This document shows positions 17,650-28,560 of a stretch of 55,752 bases of DNA, in pieces. This DNA comes from Polynucleobacter meluiroseus. GTDB taxonomy: Bacteria > Pseudomonadota > Gammaproteobacteria > Burkholderiales > Burkholderiaceae. Within the stretch, counting starts at the first letter, position 1. Each line of letters opens with the position of its first letter. Both the position numbers and the translations under genes were made by a program. The notes beneath the pieces are model-generated. The model was not told the origin of the DNA. It saw nothing but the letters and a program-made list of their open reading frames with translations, and searched no databases. The stretch is taken from positions 1 through 55,752 of the forward strand of contig CAMDKY010000007.1 of NCBI GenBank assembly GCA_945901245.1, in the 5' to 3' direction.

Positions 17650-18294
17650 TTAATTGCTAGGGCGAGCGTACGCCAGCATCTTGTTGCGTTCTTTTAAGAA
17701 AGCAATCAAACCATCAATGCCATTTTGATTTATTTGATTTGTAAACTGATTGCGGTAGTTCTCTACTAGCCAAACACCCAAAACATTAATGTCATAGACC
17801 CTCCAGCCAGCGGGCGTTTTTTCTAAACGATAATCCAGCGGTATAGGATCACCACGGCCCAGCACGACCGTGCGCACAATCACCTCTGTGTCGGTAGGCG
17901 CCGCGCGCAAGGCTTTGTACTGAACCGTTTGATCACGCACCTGGCTTAATGCGCCCGAATAGGTTCGAATCAACAGGGTTTTGAATTCTGCAATCAGCTG
18001 TGCTTGCTGTTCTGGAGTTGCCTTTCTCCAATTAGGGCCCATCGACATCTCGGTAGTGCGCCGCATATCGGTATACGGGACAATTTTCTTTTCTACGAGA
18101 TCGACTACCCGCGGAATATTACCTTTTTGAATTTCTGGGTCGGCTTTGATTGAGGCCATTACCTCACTCACGATGCTACGAATTAATCCATTTGGGGTGG
18201 ATTCATCGATGGGGGCGCTTTGCGCACTTACTGGATTTACGAATGCAAGCGCCATAAAGGCAGCCCAAATCGGCAAAGAAGTGTGAATTTTCAT
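17650..18294 (-). CDS. mlaC: Phospholipid-binding periplasmic protein MlaC
   Basis: MlaC carries phospholipid through the periplasm between MlaA in the outer membrane and MlaFEDB in the inner membrane. The 214-residue product has a cleavable signal peptide (PIWAAFMALAFVNPVSAQS) and the family body: KIVPYTDMRRTTEMSMGPNWRKAT, FKTLLIRTYSGAL and GWRVYDINVLGVWLVENYRNQF. It sits between mlaA and mlaB; about 105 bp of non-coding sequence separate it from mlaA. Confidence 0.95.
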   Translation of the reverse strand: MKIHTSLPIWAAFMALAFVNPVSAQSAPIDESTPNGLIRSIVSEVMASIKADPEIQKGNIPRVVDLVEKKIVPYTDMRRTTEMSMGPNWRKATPEQQAQLIAEFKTLLIRTYSGALSQVRDQTVQYKALRAAPTDTEVIVRTVVLGRGDPIPLDYRLEKTPAGWRVYDINVLGVWLVENYRNQFTNQINQNGIDGLIAFLKERNKMLAYARPSN

Positions 18295-18399
18295 GTTCTA
18301 TTAGGGCTCTTATTGAATGCTGCAATAAATCAAGCAATGAAGTTCATTTTAGCTCCCTCTAGTGCGCCCAGCAATTGGGGCGCATTATTGGAAATCAGC

Positions 18400-19170
18400 T
18401 TACTCGTAGGGATTTTGAAATGGCGGCATCATTTCTTCATCATCATCGCCTGCCTTGCTTTGCTCAATTTGGTACTGCCGACGCTGAATATACCCATCCC
18501 GGACAAAGGAATACTTATCAATCGCTGCACCCTCCAGAAGATCGCCGGCCTGGTAGTAATTATTTCGAGCGTTGACGATACGTAAGCCAGTCAGGCTATT
18601 TCGCAAGGCCACATCGGGCAGTAAGCGCAGTAAGTAATCAGTCTCTATATCAGCGGCTGTTCCAAAGGTATCCCGTACTGAGCTCGGCCCAAAGAATGGC
18701 AACACCACATAAGGCCCGGATGGAATGCCCCACACGCCAAAGGTTTGTCCAAAGTCAGCCTTGTGTTTGGGTAGCCCACCCGGCGTAGCCATATCAATTA
18801 AGCCGCCTAATCCAAAAACGGTGTTCACCACCACCCGCATCAAACCCTTCGCTGCCAAACCTGGATTGCCTTGTAGCAATTGATTCAGTGCACTGTAAAT
18901 GTCGTTGTAGTTACCAAAAAAATTGTTAATGCCATCCCGCGCTACCGAAGGCACCACATAGCGATAGCCGGTAGTTACGGGCTTAAGAAGGTAATTGTCT
19001 AAGCCTTCATTGAAGATGAAGACGGAGCGGTTAAATGACTCCCAGGGGTCTTGCGCTGATGGCTGGGTACCTGCCGGAATGGTGGCACACCCAATCATGC
19101 TGACGCACAACACCGCGATTAAACCGCGCTTCGCGCTTTGCCTCAGAAAGGATCGCAGCCAAAAAATCAC
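18400..19170 (-). CDS. mlaA: Outer membrane lipoprotein MlaA (VacJ)
   Basis: MlaA removes phospholipids from the outer leaflet of the outer membrane, usually together with a porin. The 256-residue product has a lipoprotein signal with lipobox SMIGC and the family signature PWESFNRSVFIFNEGLDNYLLKPV, followed by GLGGLIDMATPGGLPKHKADFGQTFGVWG. The start is GTG, overlapping the mlaD TGA. The C-terminal ~20 residues are Asp/Glu-rich. Confidence 0.95.
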   Translation of the reverse strand: MIFWLRSFLRQSAKRGLIAVLCVSMIGCATIPAGTQPSAQDPWESFNRSVFIFNEGLDNYLLKPVTTGYRYVVPSVARDGINNFFGNYNDIYSALNQLLQGNPGLAAKGLMRVVVNTVFGLGGLIDMATPGGLPKHKADFGQTFGVWGIPSGPYVVLPFFGPSSVRDTFGTAADIETDYLLRLLPDVALRNSLTGLRIVNARNNYYQAGDLLEGAAIDKYSFVRDGYIQRRQYQIEQSKAGDDDEEMMPPFQNPYE

Positions 19171-19649
19171 TTTTTGGCGCCTTCATCTTTACCGCCATCG
19201 GCTGCCTTGTTGTACAAAAATTGACTGATGAGGTTTTCGAGCACAACAGCCGATTGGGTTTGCGTAATCATACTGCCCTGCGCCAGCATTTGATCTGAGC
19301 CGCCGGCCTCAAGCCCAACGTATTGCTCACCCAGTAACCCGGAAGTCAAAATCTTCGCCGATGAGTCTTTTGGGAATTGGTAGCTACGCTCCAGCGTCAT
19401 CGTGACGGTGGCTTGATAAGTCGTGTCATCAAAGCGAATATCCGCAATCCGGCCAACCACCACACCAGCGCTTTTAACGGGTGCCCGTGGCTTTAGGCCA
19501 CCAATATTGTCAAAACGAGCAGTAATCGTGTAGGTAGGCTGAAATGAAACAGCATTCATATTACCCACCTTGAGCGCCAAGAAGAGCGCTGCCAGTAGGC
19601 CAATCGCAACAAATATTCCAACCCAGACATCAATCGCACTTTTTCTCAT
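19167..19649 (-). CDS. mlaD: MCE-domain lipid-binding protein MlaD
   Basis: MlaD forms a hexameric ring on MlaE and passes phospholipid to or from MlaC. The 160-residue protein has one N-terminal membrane anchor (VGIFVAIGLLAALFLALKVG) and an MCE domain with ARFDNIGGLKPRAPVKSAGVVVG and SGLLGEQYVGLEAGG. The C-terminal helix ends in a Lys/Asp-rich tail. It is about 35 bp downstream of mlaE and overlaps mlaA. Confidence 0.96.
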   Translation of the reverse strand: MRKSAIDVWVGIFVAIGLLAALFLALKVGNMNAVSFQPTYTITARFDNIGGLKPRAPVKSAGVVVGRIADIRFDDTTYQATVTMTLERSYQFPKDSSAKILTSGLLGEQYVGLEAGGSDQMLAQGSMITQTQSAVVLENLISQFLYNKAADGGKDEGAKK

Positions 19650-19683
19650 ATGGACCTCAGTTTAATCCTTCTGCATTTCATCA

Positions 19684-20478
19684 TTAATTAGAGAACATCA
19701 AGGCGGTCAGTAAGAAATCCAAAGCCAATACCGCCAAGGATGAAATCACAACCGTGCGGGTAGTCGCTTGGGACACCCCTTCTGGCGTTGGTTTGGCCTC
19801 AAATCCTTGATAGAGGGCGATAAATGTTACAACCACCCCAAATACGACACTCTTAATTAAGCCATTACCAATATCGGAAAAGAGGTCAACACCACCCTGC
19901 ATTTGTGACCAAAACGCACCCGAATCAACGCCAATTAATGGCACGCCCACAAAGTAACCGCCAACCACACCAACCGCAGTAAAAATCGTTGCCAAAATCG
20001 GCATGGAAATAATGCCGGCCCACAGGCGCGGCGCCACTACTCGGCTTAAAGGATCAACGGCCATCATCTCCATCGCACTCAATTGTTCACCCGCTTTCAT
20101 CAGGCCAATTTCTGCTGTAAGCGAAGTGCCTGCCCTGCCTGCAAAAAGGAGGGCGGTAATCACCGGGCCCAGTTCACGCGTGAGCGATAAGGCAACTAAT
20201 AAACCGAGTGCCTGTTCCGAGCCATAGCGATTCAGGGTGTAGTAGCCCTGCAGGCCAAGTACAAAGCCCACGAATAAGCCCGAGACCGCAATAATCACAA
20301 AGGAGTGATTGCCAATAAAGAGGATTTGATCCGAAACTAAGCGGGGGCGCTTTAATAGAGGTGCTGAGCGCGCTATGACCGCAATGAACATGCGCGTTGC
20401 ATGGCCAAGACTAACAATATTACTGCGGATAAAGAATCCGAGGTCGCCAAGTAAATCGATTGCTTTACGCAGAATCAT
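19684..20478 (-). CDS. mlaE: Mla ABC transporter permease MlaE
   Basis: MlaE is the membrane subunit of the MlaFEDB phospholipid transporter. The 264-residue protein has an N-terminal amphipathic helix and about five membrane helices, with the conserved ELGPVITALLFAGRAGTSLTAEIGLMKAGEQLSAMEMM stretch that contacts the ATPase. Its ATG overlaps the mlaF stop by 4 bp. Confidence 0.97.
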   Translation of the reverse strand: MILRKAIDLLGDLGFFIRSNIVSLGHATRMFIAVIARSAPLLKRPRLVSDQILFIGNHSFVIIAVSGLFVGFVLGLQGYYTLNRYGSEQALGLLVALSLTRELGPVITALLFAGRAGTSLTAEIGLMKAGEQLSAMEMMAVDPLSRVVAPRLWAGIISMPILATIFTAVGVVGGYFVGVPLIGVDSGAFWSQMQGGVDLFSDIGNGLIKSVVFGVVVTFIALYQGFEAKPTPEGVSQATTRTVVISSLAVLALDFLLTALMFSN

Positions 20479-21323
20479 CGCGCACCTACCTGGGCAGCAA
20501 AATCATCCAAGAGGTCTGCACCGGGATAATGAAATGGCACCGGACCATCGGGTGAGGCATCTAAAAACTGGCGCACAAATGGATCGCTTGAACGATTGAG
20601 CTCATCGGGCGTACCCTGGGCACCAATGCGTCCATTGGCAATGAAATACACATAATCTGCAATTGCAAAGGTTTCTTCAACATCATGGGTTACCACAATA
20701 CTAGTAGCGCCAAGGGCCGTATTGAGATCCCGAATCAACCGTGCCGTAATGCCAAGCGCAATCGGGTCTAAACCAGCAAAAGGCTCGTCGTACATGATGA
20801 GGGGTGGATCGAGTGCAATCGCGCGCGCGAGTGCCACACGCCTTGCCATACCGCCGGAGATTTGCCCCGGCATCAAATCACGCGCGCCACGCAAACCAAC
20901 AGCATTGAGTTTCATGAGCACAAGGCTGCGCAACAAGTCCTCGCTGAGGTTGGTATGTTCGCGCAGCGGAAAAGCGACATTTTCAAAGACGCTGAGGTCG
21001 GTAAACAAAGCGCCAAACTGAAACAACATACCCATACGCCGGCGCGCCTGCATCAACTGCGCACTACTCATTTGACCAACGTTACTACCTTCGAATAGAA
21101 CCTTACCTTCGGTTGTGGTGACTTGGCCGCCAATTAAACGCAGGACGGTTGTTTTGCCACAACCCGAGCCGCCCATGACCGCGACTACCTTGCCGCGGCG
21201 AAACTCCATATTGAGGCCAGACAGAATCTGACGCTCACCCGGCGCATACGAAAAGTTAACGTCCTGAATCTCGACAACAACATCTTGACCACTATTACTT
21301 GGTAACGATTCAGAACGGTTCAA
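20475..21323 (-). CDS. mlaF: Mla ABC transporter ATPase MlaF
   Basis: MlaF powers phospholipid transport by the Mla system. The 282-residue ATPase has Walker A GGSGCGKTT, signature ISGGMARR, Walker B PPLIMYDEPFAGLDP and switch His in VVTHDVEE. The likely start is TTG at 21323 (MNRSESLPS): an in-frame TAG lies four codons upstream and the next in-frame ATG would remove the first beta strand. It is the first mla gene, about 35 bp after gltD. Confidence 0.95.
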   Translation of the reverse strand: MNRSESLPSNSGQDVVVEIQDVNFSYAPGERQILSGLNMEFRRGKVVAVMGGSGCGKTTVLRLIGGQVTTTEGKVLFEGSNVGQMSSAQLMQARRRMGMLFQFGALFTDLSVFENVAFPLREHTNLSEDLLRSLVLMKLNAVGLRGARDLMPGQISGGMARRVALARAIALDPPLIMYDEPFAGLDPIALGITARLIRDLNTALGATSIVVTHDVEETFAIADYVYFIANGRIGAQGTPDELNRSSDPFVRQFLDASPDGPVPFHYPGADLLDDFAAQVGAR

Positions 21324-21359
21324 TGCGTGGCTCTATATGGGGTAGTCGATTAGCTTATT

Positions 21360-22823
21360 TTATAGCGGTAATAGCGATGAGCCCATTAAATAGGAATCAA
21401 CTGCATGCGCACACTGACGGCCTTCCCGTATCGCCCAGACCACTAAAGACTGGCCCCGGCGCATATCGCCGGCAGCAAATACCTTAGCTACATTGGTTTG
21501 ATAGGCTTTTTGACCTTCAACATAGGCCTTCGCATTGCCGCGCGCATCCTTATCGACGCCAAATGCATTCAGGACTTGCTGCGCAGGAGATACAAAGCCC
21601 ATGGCCAAGAGAACGAGATCAGCTTTGATCTCAAACTCCGAGTTGGGCACTTCCGTCATCTTGCCGCCTTGCCACTCCAAGCGAACGCCAATCAGTTTTT
21701 CAACTTTGCCATTCTTGCCTTCAAAGCGCTTTGTGCCTACCGACCAATCGCGCTCACAGCCTTCTTCATGGGATGAGGAGGTACGCAGCTTGGTTGGCCA
21801 ATACGGCCAAACCAAAGGTTTGTTTTCTTCTTCCGGTGGCTGGGGTAATAGTTCAAACTGGGTCACGTGATTCGCGCCATGGCGATTCGAGGTGCCAACG
21901 CAATCCGAACCTGTATCGCCGCCGCCAATCACAACCACATGCTTAGCCGTTGCACGGATACCATTTTGCGAATCGCCTGCGACTTCTTTATTCTGCGGAA
22001 TCAAGAATTCCAAGGCGTAATGAATGCCTTCCAACTCGCGTCCTGGAACTGGCAAGTCGCGGGGCTGCTCTGCGCCGCCACTAATCACCACAGCATCGAA
22101 GTCCTGCATTAATTTTTCTGGGGTGACTGTTTTATTAGAGTAGTTTTTGACTTCCGAACCCACTGCCTCTTTGCCCACATAAACGCCAGTAGCAAAGACA
22201 ACGCCCTCGGCTTGCATTTGCTCCACGCGGCGATCAATTAACCACTTTTCCATTTTGAAGTCAGGAATACCATAGCGCAGCAGTCCACCCACCCGGTCAT
22301 TCTTTTCATATACGGTGACATCGTGGCCGGCGCGCGCCAACTGCTGGGCTGCGGCCATGCCAGCAGGGCCTGATCCGACAATCGCTACTTTTTTTCCGGT
22401 TTTGGTTTTAGCTGGCATGGGCTTGACCCAACCATTCTCCCAAGCCCGATCAATGATCGCATGCTCAATCGATTTGATGCCAACCGCATCACGATTGATG
22501 CCGAGGGTACAAGCAGACTCACAGGGAGCCGGACAAATGCGCCCAGTAAATTCAGGGAAGTTGTTAGTGGAGTGCAATACCTCAATGGCATTTTTCCAGT
22601 CGCCCTGAAAAACCAGTTCATTAAAGTCCGGAATGATGTTGTTGACGGGGCATCCATTATTGCAAAATGGAATACCGCAATCCATGCAACGGGCACTTTG
22701 AACCTTAGCCTCATCATCGCTTAGCGCCGTAATGAACTCTTTGTAATGATGTAGGCGCGTTACCGGAGCCTCGTAGCTTTCCTTAACGCGTTCAAACTCC
22801 ATAAATCCAGTGACCTTACCCAT
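21360..22823 (-). CDS. gltD: Glutamate synthase small subunit GltD
   Basis: GltD supplies electrons from NADPH to GltB for making two glutamates from glutamine and 2-oxoglutarate. The 487-residue flavoprotein has two N-terminal iron-sulfur Cys clusters ([23 protein letters not shown]), the FAD site [12 protein letters not shown] and the NADPH site [12 protein letters not shown]. It lies 32 bp downstream of gltB. Length and motifs are normal. Confidence 0.97.
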   Translation of the reverse strand: MGKVTGFMEFERVKESYEAPVTRLHHYKEFITALSDDEAKVQSARCMDCGIPFCNNGCPVNNIIPDFNELVFQGDWKNAIEVLHSTNNFPEFTGRICPAPCESACTLGINRDAVGIKSIEHAIIDRAWENGWVKPMPAKTKTGKKVAIVGSGPAGMAAAQQLARAGHDVTVYEKNDRVGGLLRYGIPDFKMEKWLIDRRVEQMQAEGVVFATGVYVGKEAVGSEVKNYSNKTVTPEKLMQDFDAVVISGGAEQPRDLPVPGRELEGIHYALEFLIPQNKEVAGDSQNGIRATAKHVVVIGGGDTGSDCVGTSNRHGANHVTQFELLPQPPEEENKPLVWPYWPTKLRTSSSHEEGCERDWSVGTKRFEGKNGKVEKLIGVRLEWQGGKMTEVPNSEFEIKADLVLLAMGFVSPAQQVLNAFGVDKDARGNAKAYVEGQKAYQTNVAKVFAAGDMRRGQSLVVWAIREGRQCAHAVDSYLMGSSLLPL

Positions 22824-22855
22824 CTCAACTACTCCTTCAATATCGTATTAATTAC

Positions 22856-25800
22856 TTAAGCAATCGCTTTTGCATTGGTTTGTGCTTTTTCCCAAAGCTC
22901 ACCCAAGGCCCGTTTGTATTCGGTGGGATGGACTTTAATAAAGCGCGCACGGGATTGATCCCAATCTGCGAGCAAGGCCTTCGCACGCTCGGACCCGGTG
23001 TAACGGAAATGGCGCTCAATCAAGGCTTTTAGAATGTGCTCATCGCTGAGGCGCTGACCGCCATCTTTGACATCGATTGGCGCATGCCATTCGGACTCCG
23101 AAATGCTGGCCGCCTGATCTGCATGGGATAGTACTTTCTCTAGTGTGGCCATGCTGGTATTGCAACGCTTTGCAAACAAACCATCATGGTCGTATACATA
23201 TGCAACACCGCCGCTCATACCAGCAGCAAAGTTACGTCCGGTTTCACCCAGAACTACCACCGTTCCACCCGTCATGTATTCACAACCGTGATCGCCCGTA
23301 CCCTCGACGACTGCCGTAGCGCCAGAGTTGCGCACCGCAAAACGCTCTCCAGCTACGCCATTAAAGAAGGCCTCGCCACTAATCGCGCCATACAAGACCG
23401 TATTGCCAACAATGATGTTTTTTGCGGTATCGCCACGGAACTCATGTGGTGCCCGCACAATCACGCGTCCACCCGATAGCCCTTTGCCAACGTAATCATT
23501 GGCATCGCCTACTAAGTCTAAGGTAACCCCGTGGGCCAAGAATGCAGCAAAGCTTTGTCCTGCAGTGCCATTGAGTTGAATGTGAATCGTGTCATCGGGT
23601 AAGCCGGCATGGCCATAACGCTGGGCGATTTCACCGGAGAGCATTGCACCAACCGTGCGGTTCACGTTCTTCACAGAAACAATGAAAGAGACTTTTTCTC
23701 CGCGCTCAAGGGCGGGCTCACTCTTCTCAATCAGGACGTGATCCAAGGCGCCGCCGAGTCCGTGGTCTTGTGTCAGCACGTGATAGCGCGGCACATCGGC
23801 TGGAACTGCAGGCGCTGCAAAAATCTTACTGAAATCCAAACCATGGGTCTTCCAGTTGTCAATGCCCTTGCGCGTATCAAGCAAATCAACTCGGCCAATC
23901 AGATCATCAAACTTACGTATGCCTAATTGGGCCATGATTTCACGGACCTCTTCTGCAATAAAGAAGAAGAAATTAACCACGTGCTCTGGCTTGCCTGAAA
24001 ACTTTTTTCGTAACTCTGGATCTTGTGTGGCTACACCTACTGGGCAGGTATTTAAGTGGCACTTGCGCATCATGATGCAACCTTCTACTACTAGTGGTGC
24101 AGTGGCGAAACCAAACTCATCCGCTCCGAGTAATGCCCCTATTACCACATCACGACCAGTTTTCATTTGGCCATCGGCCTGAACCCGAATGCGGCTACGT
24201 AAGCGATTCAATACCAAGGTTTGTTGGGTTTCAGCAAGGCCAAGCTCCCATGGGGAGCCTGCATGCTTAATCGACGAAAGTGGCGATGCACCCGTGCCGC
24301 CATCGTGGCCTGCGATCACCACGTGATCTGCTTTGGCCTTCGCCACCCCAGCAGCTACGGTACCCACGCCCACTTCAGCTACAAGCTTGACAGATACATC
24401 GGCTTTTGGATTGACGTTTTTGAGGTCATGAATCAACTGCGCAATGTCTTCAATCGAATAAATGTCATGGTGCGGAGGTGGGGAAATCAAACCAACACCA
24501 GGTACCGAGAAGCGCAACTTACCGATGTAATCGGATACCTTGCTGCCAGGCAACTGACCGCCCTCACCGGGTTTTGCGCCTTGCGCCATTTTGATCTGCA
24601 ACTGATCTGCTGAGCGCAAATACTCGGCAGTAACGCCAAAGCGGCCCGATGCTACTTGCTTAATTTTCGAGCGCAGGGAGTCGCCATCTTCCAATGGAAT
24701 ATTGGCTTCAACAACATCGCTTCCCAGAATGCTTGCAAGACTCTCGCCCTTGCGAATCGGAATACCTTTGAGCTCATTCTTGTAACGATTGGGGTCCTCA
24801 CCGCCCTCGCCCGTATTGGACTTGCCGCCAATGCGGTTCATAGCAATTGCTAGAGTTGCATGCGCCTCGGTTGAAATCGAACCCAAGGACATCGCGCCGG
24901 TTGCAAAACGTTTAACAATTTCTTTTGCTGGTTCAACTTCATCCAGCGGTATGGCTTTAGCGGGGTCGAGCTTAAATTCAAACAAGCCGCGCAAAGTCAT
25001 CTGCCGCTTGCTTTGATCGTTGATGATATTGGCGTACTCTTTGTATGTCTGGTAGCCCTTATCCGAGCCAGTGCGCGTTGCATGCTGTAGCTTTGCAATC
25101 GTATCTGGTGTCCACATGTGGTTCTCACCGCGCACCCGGTACGCGTACTCACCGCCTGCTTCGAGCATATTGGTCAACACGGGGTCATTTCCAAACGCCT
25201 GCTGATGCATGTGTAGGGCCTCTTCGGCAATTTCAAAAACACCAATGCCGCCTACATTCGATGGCGTATTTTTAAAGTACTTTTGAATCACTTCCTGATT
25301 CAGTCCAATGGCCTCAAAAATTTGTGATCCGGTATACGACATATAGGTTGAGATGCCCATTTTCGACATGACCTTTTGCAAACCCTTACCAACGGCCTTG
25401 ACATAATTTTTAATGGCTTTTTCTGGTGACAAATCACCCGGTAAACCCTTTGCCATTTCCGCTAAGGTCTCCATCGCCAAGAAGGGGTGAATGGCTTCTG
25501 CGCCATAGCCTGCGAGCAATGCAAAGTGATGGGTCTCGCGCGCACTTCCAGTCTCTACCACTAAACCAACGCTGGTACGCAAGCCTTTGGCAACCAAATG
25601 CTGATGAATTGCAGAGGTCGCCAACAACGCTGGTATGGCTACGTGCTTTTCATCCACTTGACGATCGCTAATCAGCACAATATTGAAGCCAAGGCTAACT
25701 GCGTCAGCAGCCTCAGCACAGAGGGATGCTAGACGTGCCTCAATGCCCTCTTTGCCCCACGCGACTGGATAGCAGATGTCTAATTCGTAGGTGCGGAACT

Positions 25801-27637
25801 TGCCATTGGTGTAGTGCTCAATGTGGCGAATCTTCGCCATCTCTTCAAAATCCAAAATAGGCTGGCTGACCTCTAAGCGCATTGGCGGATTAATGTTGTT
25901 GGTATCCAGCAAGTTAGGCTTTGGTCCAACGAATGAAACCAATGACATCACCATGTTTTCCCGAATCGAATCGATTGGAGGATTAGTGACCTGAGCAAAG
26001 AGTTGCTTAAAGTAGTTGTAAAGTGATTTATCTTTATTTGATAACACAGCCAATGGGCTGTCATTACCCATGGAACCAATTGCCTCCTCGCCAGCTACTG
26101 CCATCGGTGCCATTAAATACTTGAGGTCTTCTTGGCTATAGCCAAATGCTTGCTGGCGATCTAATAACTTGGCCGCTGGCCGAATATGCGCCTGCTCATC
26201 GATGCTATCTTTTTTCGACAAATCCACTTCATCCAATTTAACGCGTACCGCATCAATCCAGCTCTTGTAGGGTTTTGCTTTGGATACAGCATCTTTGAGT
26301 TCGACGTCATCAATGATGCGACCTTGCTCCATATCGATCATGAACATCTTGCCGGGTTGCAAGCGCCACTTTTGCACAATCTTATTTTCGGGCACTGGAA
26401 GAACGCCTGCCTCAGAGCCCATGATGACCAGGTCATCGTCAGTGACGTAGTAGCGGGCTGGACGCAAACCATTGCGATCGAGGGTAGCGCCAATCTGTCG
26501 GCCGTCAGTAAAGGCCATGGCCGCTGGGCCATCCCATGGCTCCATCATGGCTGCATGGTATTCATAAAAGGCGCGGCGGTTTTCATCCATTAGGGTGTGC
26601 TGTTCCCATGCCTCTGGAATCATCATCATCATGGCTTGCGCTAAGGGGTAACCTGCCATGACCAGTAGCTCTAAACAGTTGTCAAAACAGGCGGTATCGG
26701 ACTGCCCCGGGTAAATCAGTGGCCATAATTTTTGCAGATCGTCGCCGAGTACGGGAGAGCTGATCGCACCAGTACGTGCGTTTACCCAATTGACGTTTCC
26801 TTTTACGGTATTAATCTCGCCATTGTGCGCAATCATGCGATAGGGGTGGGCTAACTCCCATGCTGGGAAGGTGTTCGTAGAGAACCGCTGATGCACTAAG
26901 GCTAATGCAGAGACACAACGCTGATCTTGTAAGTCTAAGTAATAAGCACCCACTTGATTTGCAAGCAGCAACCCTTTATACACAATAGTACGTGCCGACA
27001 TTGAGGCGACAAAATACTCTTTGCCGTGCTTTAAGTGCAAATCTTGAATGGCGTGGCTTGCGGTTTTGCGGATGACGTAGAGCTTGCGCTCTAAGGCATC
27101 GGTTGTCATGATGTCGCGGCCGCGCCCAATGAAAATTTGACGAATGAATGGCTCTGTCTTTTGTACCGTTGGCGACATCGGTAATTTCGTATCTATCGGC
27201 ACATCGCGCCATCCGAGCACTACTTGACCTTCCAAGCGAACTGTCCGCTCTAGTTCTTGCTCACAAGCCAAACGCGATGCACTTTCTTTTGGCAAAAAGA
27301 TCATGCCAACACCGTATTCACCAAACGGTGGAAGATTTACATCCTGCTTAGCCATTTCTTCGCGATAAAGGCGATCTGGTATCTGTATCAATATTCCTGC
27401 GCCATCGCCCATCAGGGGGTCGGCACCAACCGCGCCGCGATGGTCTAAGTTTTCTAATATCTGCAAACCCTGAGACACGATCGAATGGGATTTTTTACCT
27501 TTGATGTGCGCAACAAATCCAACACCACACGCATCGTGTTCATTGGCAGGATCATATAAACCCTGTGCAACTGGTCTGATTGTGTCGGTCTCTGCTTGTT
27601 GCGTATCGGTAGTAATTTGGGTGATTTTGCTATTCAT
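22856..27637 (-). CDS. gltB: Glutamate synthase large subunit GltB
   Basis: GltB takes ammonia from glutamine and makes glutamate from 2-oxoglutarate on FMN. The 1593-residue protein has an N-terminal class II glutaminase domain whose nucleophile, Cys37 in HDACGVGF, is exposed by removal of a 36-residue propeptide. Then come the central domain, the FMN synthase domain ([19 protein letters not shown]) and a 3Fe-4S site C-x5-C-x4-C ([15 protein letters not shown]). The C-terminal GxGxG beta-helix domain follows ([14 protein letters not shown]). No frameshift is visible. A good promoter lies just upstream, so gltBD probably heads the long transcript that continues into mla. Confidence 0.98.
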   Translation of the reverse strand: MNSKITQITTDTQQAETDTIRPVAQGLYDPANEHDACGVGFVAHIKGKKSHSIVSQGLQILENLDHRGAVGADPLMGDGAGILIQIPDRLYREEMAKQDVNLPPFGEYGVGMIFLPKESASRLACEQELERTVRLEGQVVLGWRDVPIDTKLPMSPTVQKTEPFIRQIFIGRGRDIMTTDALERKLYVIRKTASHAIQDLHLKHGKEYFVASMSARTIVYKGLLLANQVGAYYLDLQDQRCVSALALVHQRFSTNTFPAWELAHPYRMIAHNGEINTVKGNVNWVNARTGAISSPVLGDDLQKLWPLIYPGQSDTACFDNCLELLVMAGYPLAQAMMMMIPEAWEQHTLMDENRRAFYEYHAAMMEPWDGPAAMAFTDGRQIGATLDRNGLRPARYYVTDDDLVIMGSEAGVLPVPENKIVQKWRLQPGKMFMIDMEQGRIIDDVELKDAVSKAKPYKSWIDAVRVKLDEVDLSKKDSIDEQAHIRPAAKLLDRQQAFGYSQEDLKYLMAPMAVAGEEAIGSMGNDSPLAVLSNKDKSLYNYFKQLFAQVTNPPIDSIRENMVMSLVSFVGPKPNLLDTNNINPPMRLEVSQPILDFEEMAKIRHIEHYTNGKFRTYELDICYPVAWGKEGIEARLASLCAEAADAVSLGFNIVLISDRQVDEKHVAIPALLATSAIHQHLVAKGLRTSVGLVVETGSARETHHFALLAGYGAEAIHPFLAMETLAEMAKGLPGDLSPEKAIKNYVKAVGKGLQKVMSKMGISTYMSYTGSQIFEAIGLNQEVIQKYFKNTPSNVGGIGVFEIAEEALHMHQQAFGNDPVLTNMLEAGGEYAYRVRGENHMWTPDTIAKLQHATRTGSDKGYQTYKEYANIINDQSKRQMTLRGLFEFKLDPAKAIPLDEVEPAKEIVKRFATGAMSLGSISTEAHATLAIAMNRIGGKSNTGEGGEDPNRYKNELKGIPIRKGESLASILGSDVVEANIPLEDGDSLRSKIKQVASGRFGVTAEYLRSADQLQIKMAQGAKPGEGGQLPGSKVSDYIGKLRFSVPGVGLISPPPHHDIYSIEDIAQLIHDLKNVNPKADVSVKLVAEVGVGTVAAGVAKAKADHVVIAGHDGGTGASPLSSIKHAGSPWELGLAETQQTLVLNRLRSRIRVQADGQMKTGRDVVIGALLGADEFGFATAPLVVEGCIMMRKCHLNTCPVGVATQDPELRKKFSGKPEHVVNFFFFIAEEVREIMAQLGIRKFDDLIGRVDLLDTRKGIDNWKTHGLDFSKIFAAPAVPADVPRYHVLTQDHGLGGALDHVLIEKSEPALERGEKVSFIVSVKNVNRTVGAMLSGEIAQRYGHAGLPDDTIHIQLNGTAGQSFAAFLAHGVTLDLVGDANDYVGKGLSGGRVIVRAPHEFRGDTAKNIIVGNTVLYGAISGEAFFNGVAGERFAVRNSGATAVVEGTGDHGCEYMTGGTVVVLGETGRNFAAGMSGGVAYVYDHDGLFAKRCNTSMATLEKVLSHADQAASISESEWHAPIDVKDGGQRLSDEHILKALIERHFRYTGSERAKALLADWDQSRARFIKVHPTEYKRALGELWEKAQTNAKAIA

Positions 27638-27689
27638 AATGTGTCTCGATTACGGCGCCAACAATGGCACTAATAATGATGGGACATCA

Positions 27690-27718
27690 AATATAGGGGA
27701 ATACCCAGGCGAGTGCAA
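27690..27718 (-). promoter_or_regulatory. Predicted sigma-70 promoter of gltB
   Basis: On the minus strand TTGCAC (27713-27718) is separated by exactly 17 bp from TATATT (27690-27695), about 50 bp before the gltB ATG. This is one of the best consensus matches in the window. It lies only about 14 bp from the REP-type hairpin. Confidence 0.65.
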
Positions 27719-27731
27719 TCCTTTTTTAATG

Positions 27732-27790
27732 ACTCTGTCCCTTTTAAAATAGGCTGGAATGGAAGGCGCACTTTTTATTAGGGACAGAGT
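27732..27790. repeat. REP-type long hairpin next to the RAYT gene
   Basis: Two perfect 11-bp arms, ACTCTGTCCCT (27732-27742) and AGGGACAGAGT (27780-27790), flank a symmetric TT/TT internal loop, a second 5-bp stem (TAAAA/TTTTA) and a 23-nt loop. GGGACAGAGT-type arms are characteristic of REP sequences beside RAYT transposases. It lies 40 bp from the 3' end of the RAYT gene and just upstream of the gltB promoter. Confidence 0.75.
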
Positions 27791-27830
27791 GAAGATACTC
27801 CACCGTTTCTATATCCCTGCAGCTTTCTTG

Positions 27831-28547
27831 CTAGCTGCCCTTGATTTGTATGGTTTCAGGCACTGGATTTTTGACTGGGCGCCCGCGTGGCCTTATTCGA
27901 AGCACTTCTGCATCTCCTTTAAAGAGAACTTTTGCAAATTCTGGGCTCACCCAAGGCTTCGAGCGCAGTAGTGCCTCCGTAATTTCCCGGTCTTCCCTGT
28001 GGGTGGCGCCTTCCTTGACAAAGTCTGCCCAGGCCATTTGACGTTCAAAGGGGGTATTGCCTAATCCCCAAAAGAGGGGGTGGTCTTGAAGCCAGGACTC
28101 CGCCCTCACTCCGGTATGGCTTGCATAACTCGTCCATTGGCAATCTGCAGGTCGTGATTCAAGGCCGCTACGCACTGGATTGAGCTCTATGTAGCGCTGG
28201 CAGCGCAAAACATAATTGGGGTCAATTAAGGAGGAACGAAAGCGGCCCTCCCAAATACTGCCAAGGTGGCCGTGTTTTTGGTTAAAGAATTGCGCGTATC
28301 GACGCCCCAGCGACTGCATGAGCTTTGCTAAAGAATTCGCCTCTTTCGGGCTGACGAGAAAATGCGCATGATTGGGCATCAGCACATAGGCATGCACTGC
28401 CACAGAAAAGTGGGCAGCTGCACTGCGCAACCAATCGAGGTAAACGGCATAATCCGTCTGCTCCTGAAACAGCATCTCACGGTGATTGCTACGCACCAAT
28501 ATATGCATGGCTTGCCCCGGAATAATAATGCGCGCTTGGCGAGCCAT
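27831..28547 (-). CDS. REP-associated tyrosine transposase (RAYT, Y1/HUH family)
   Basis: A 238-residue Y1-transposase-domain protein. The N-terminus MARQARIIIPGQAMHILVRSNHREMLF, the HUH motif PNHAHFLV, IWEGRFRSS and the candidate catalytic Tyr in CQRYIELNPVRSG are the standard RAYT signature. RAYTs are single-copy, domesticated relatives of IS200/IS605 transposases that cut single-stranded REP hairpins. The C-terminal ~70 residues (REITEALLRSKPWVSPEF, RIRPRGRPVKN) resemble a DNA-binding extension. The gene is intact, lies between gltB and mrcA, and has a matching REP-type hairpin at its 3' end. Confidence 0.93.
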   Translation of the reverse strand: MARQARIIIPGQAMHILVRSNHREMLFQEQTDYAVYLDWLRSAAAHFSVAVHAYVLMPNHAHFLVSPKEANSLAKLMQSLGRRYAQFFNQKHGHLGSIWEGRFRSSLIDPNYVLRCQRYIELNPVRSGLESRPADCQWTSYASHTGVRAESWLQDHPLFWGLGNTPFERQMAWADFVKEGATHREDREITEALLRSKPWVSPEFAKVLFKGDAEVLRIRPRGRPVKNPVPETIQIKGS

Positions 28548-28560
28548 GACGCCGCTTGCC

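Noticed and set aside
27831..28547. Complete IS200/IS605 insertion sequence
   Set aside because: The protein is of the RAYT type, longer than IS200 TnpA, and there is no accessory TnpB gene or paired element ends around it; only one hairpin is seen.
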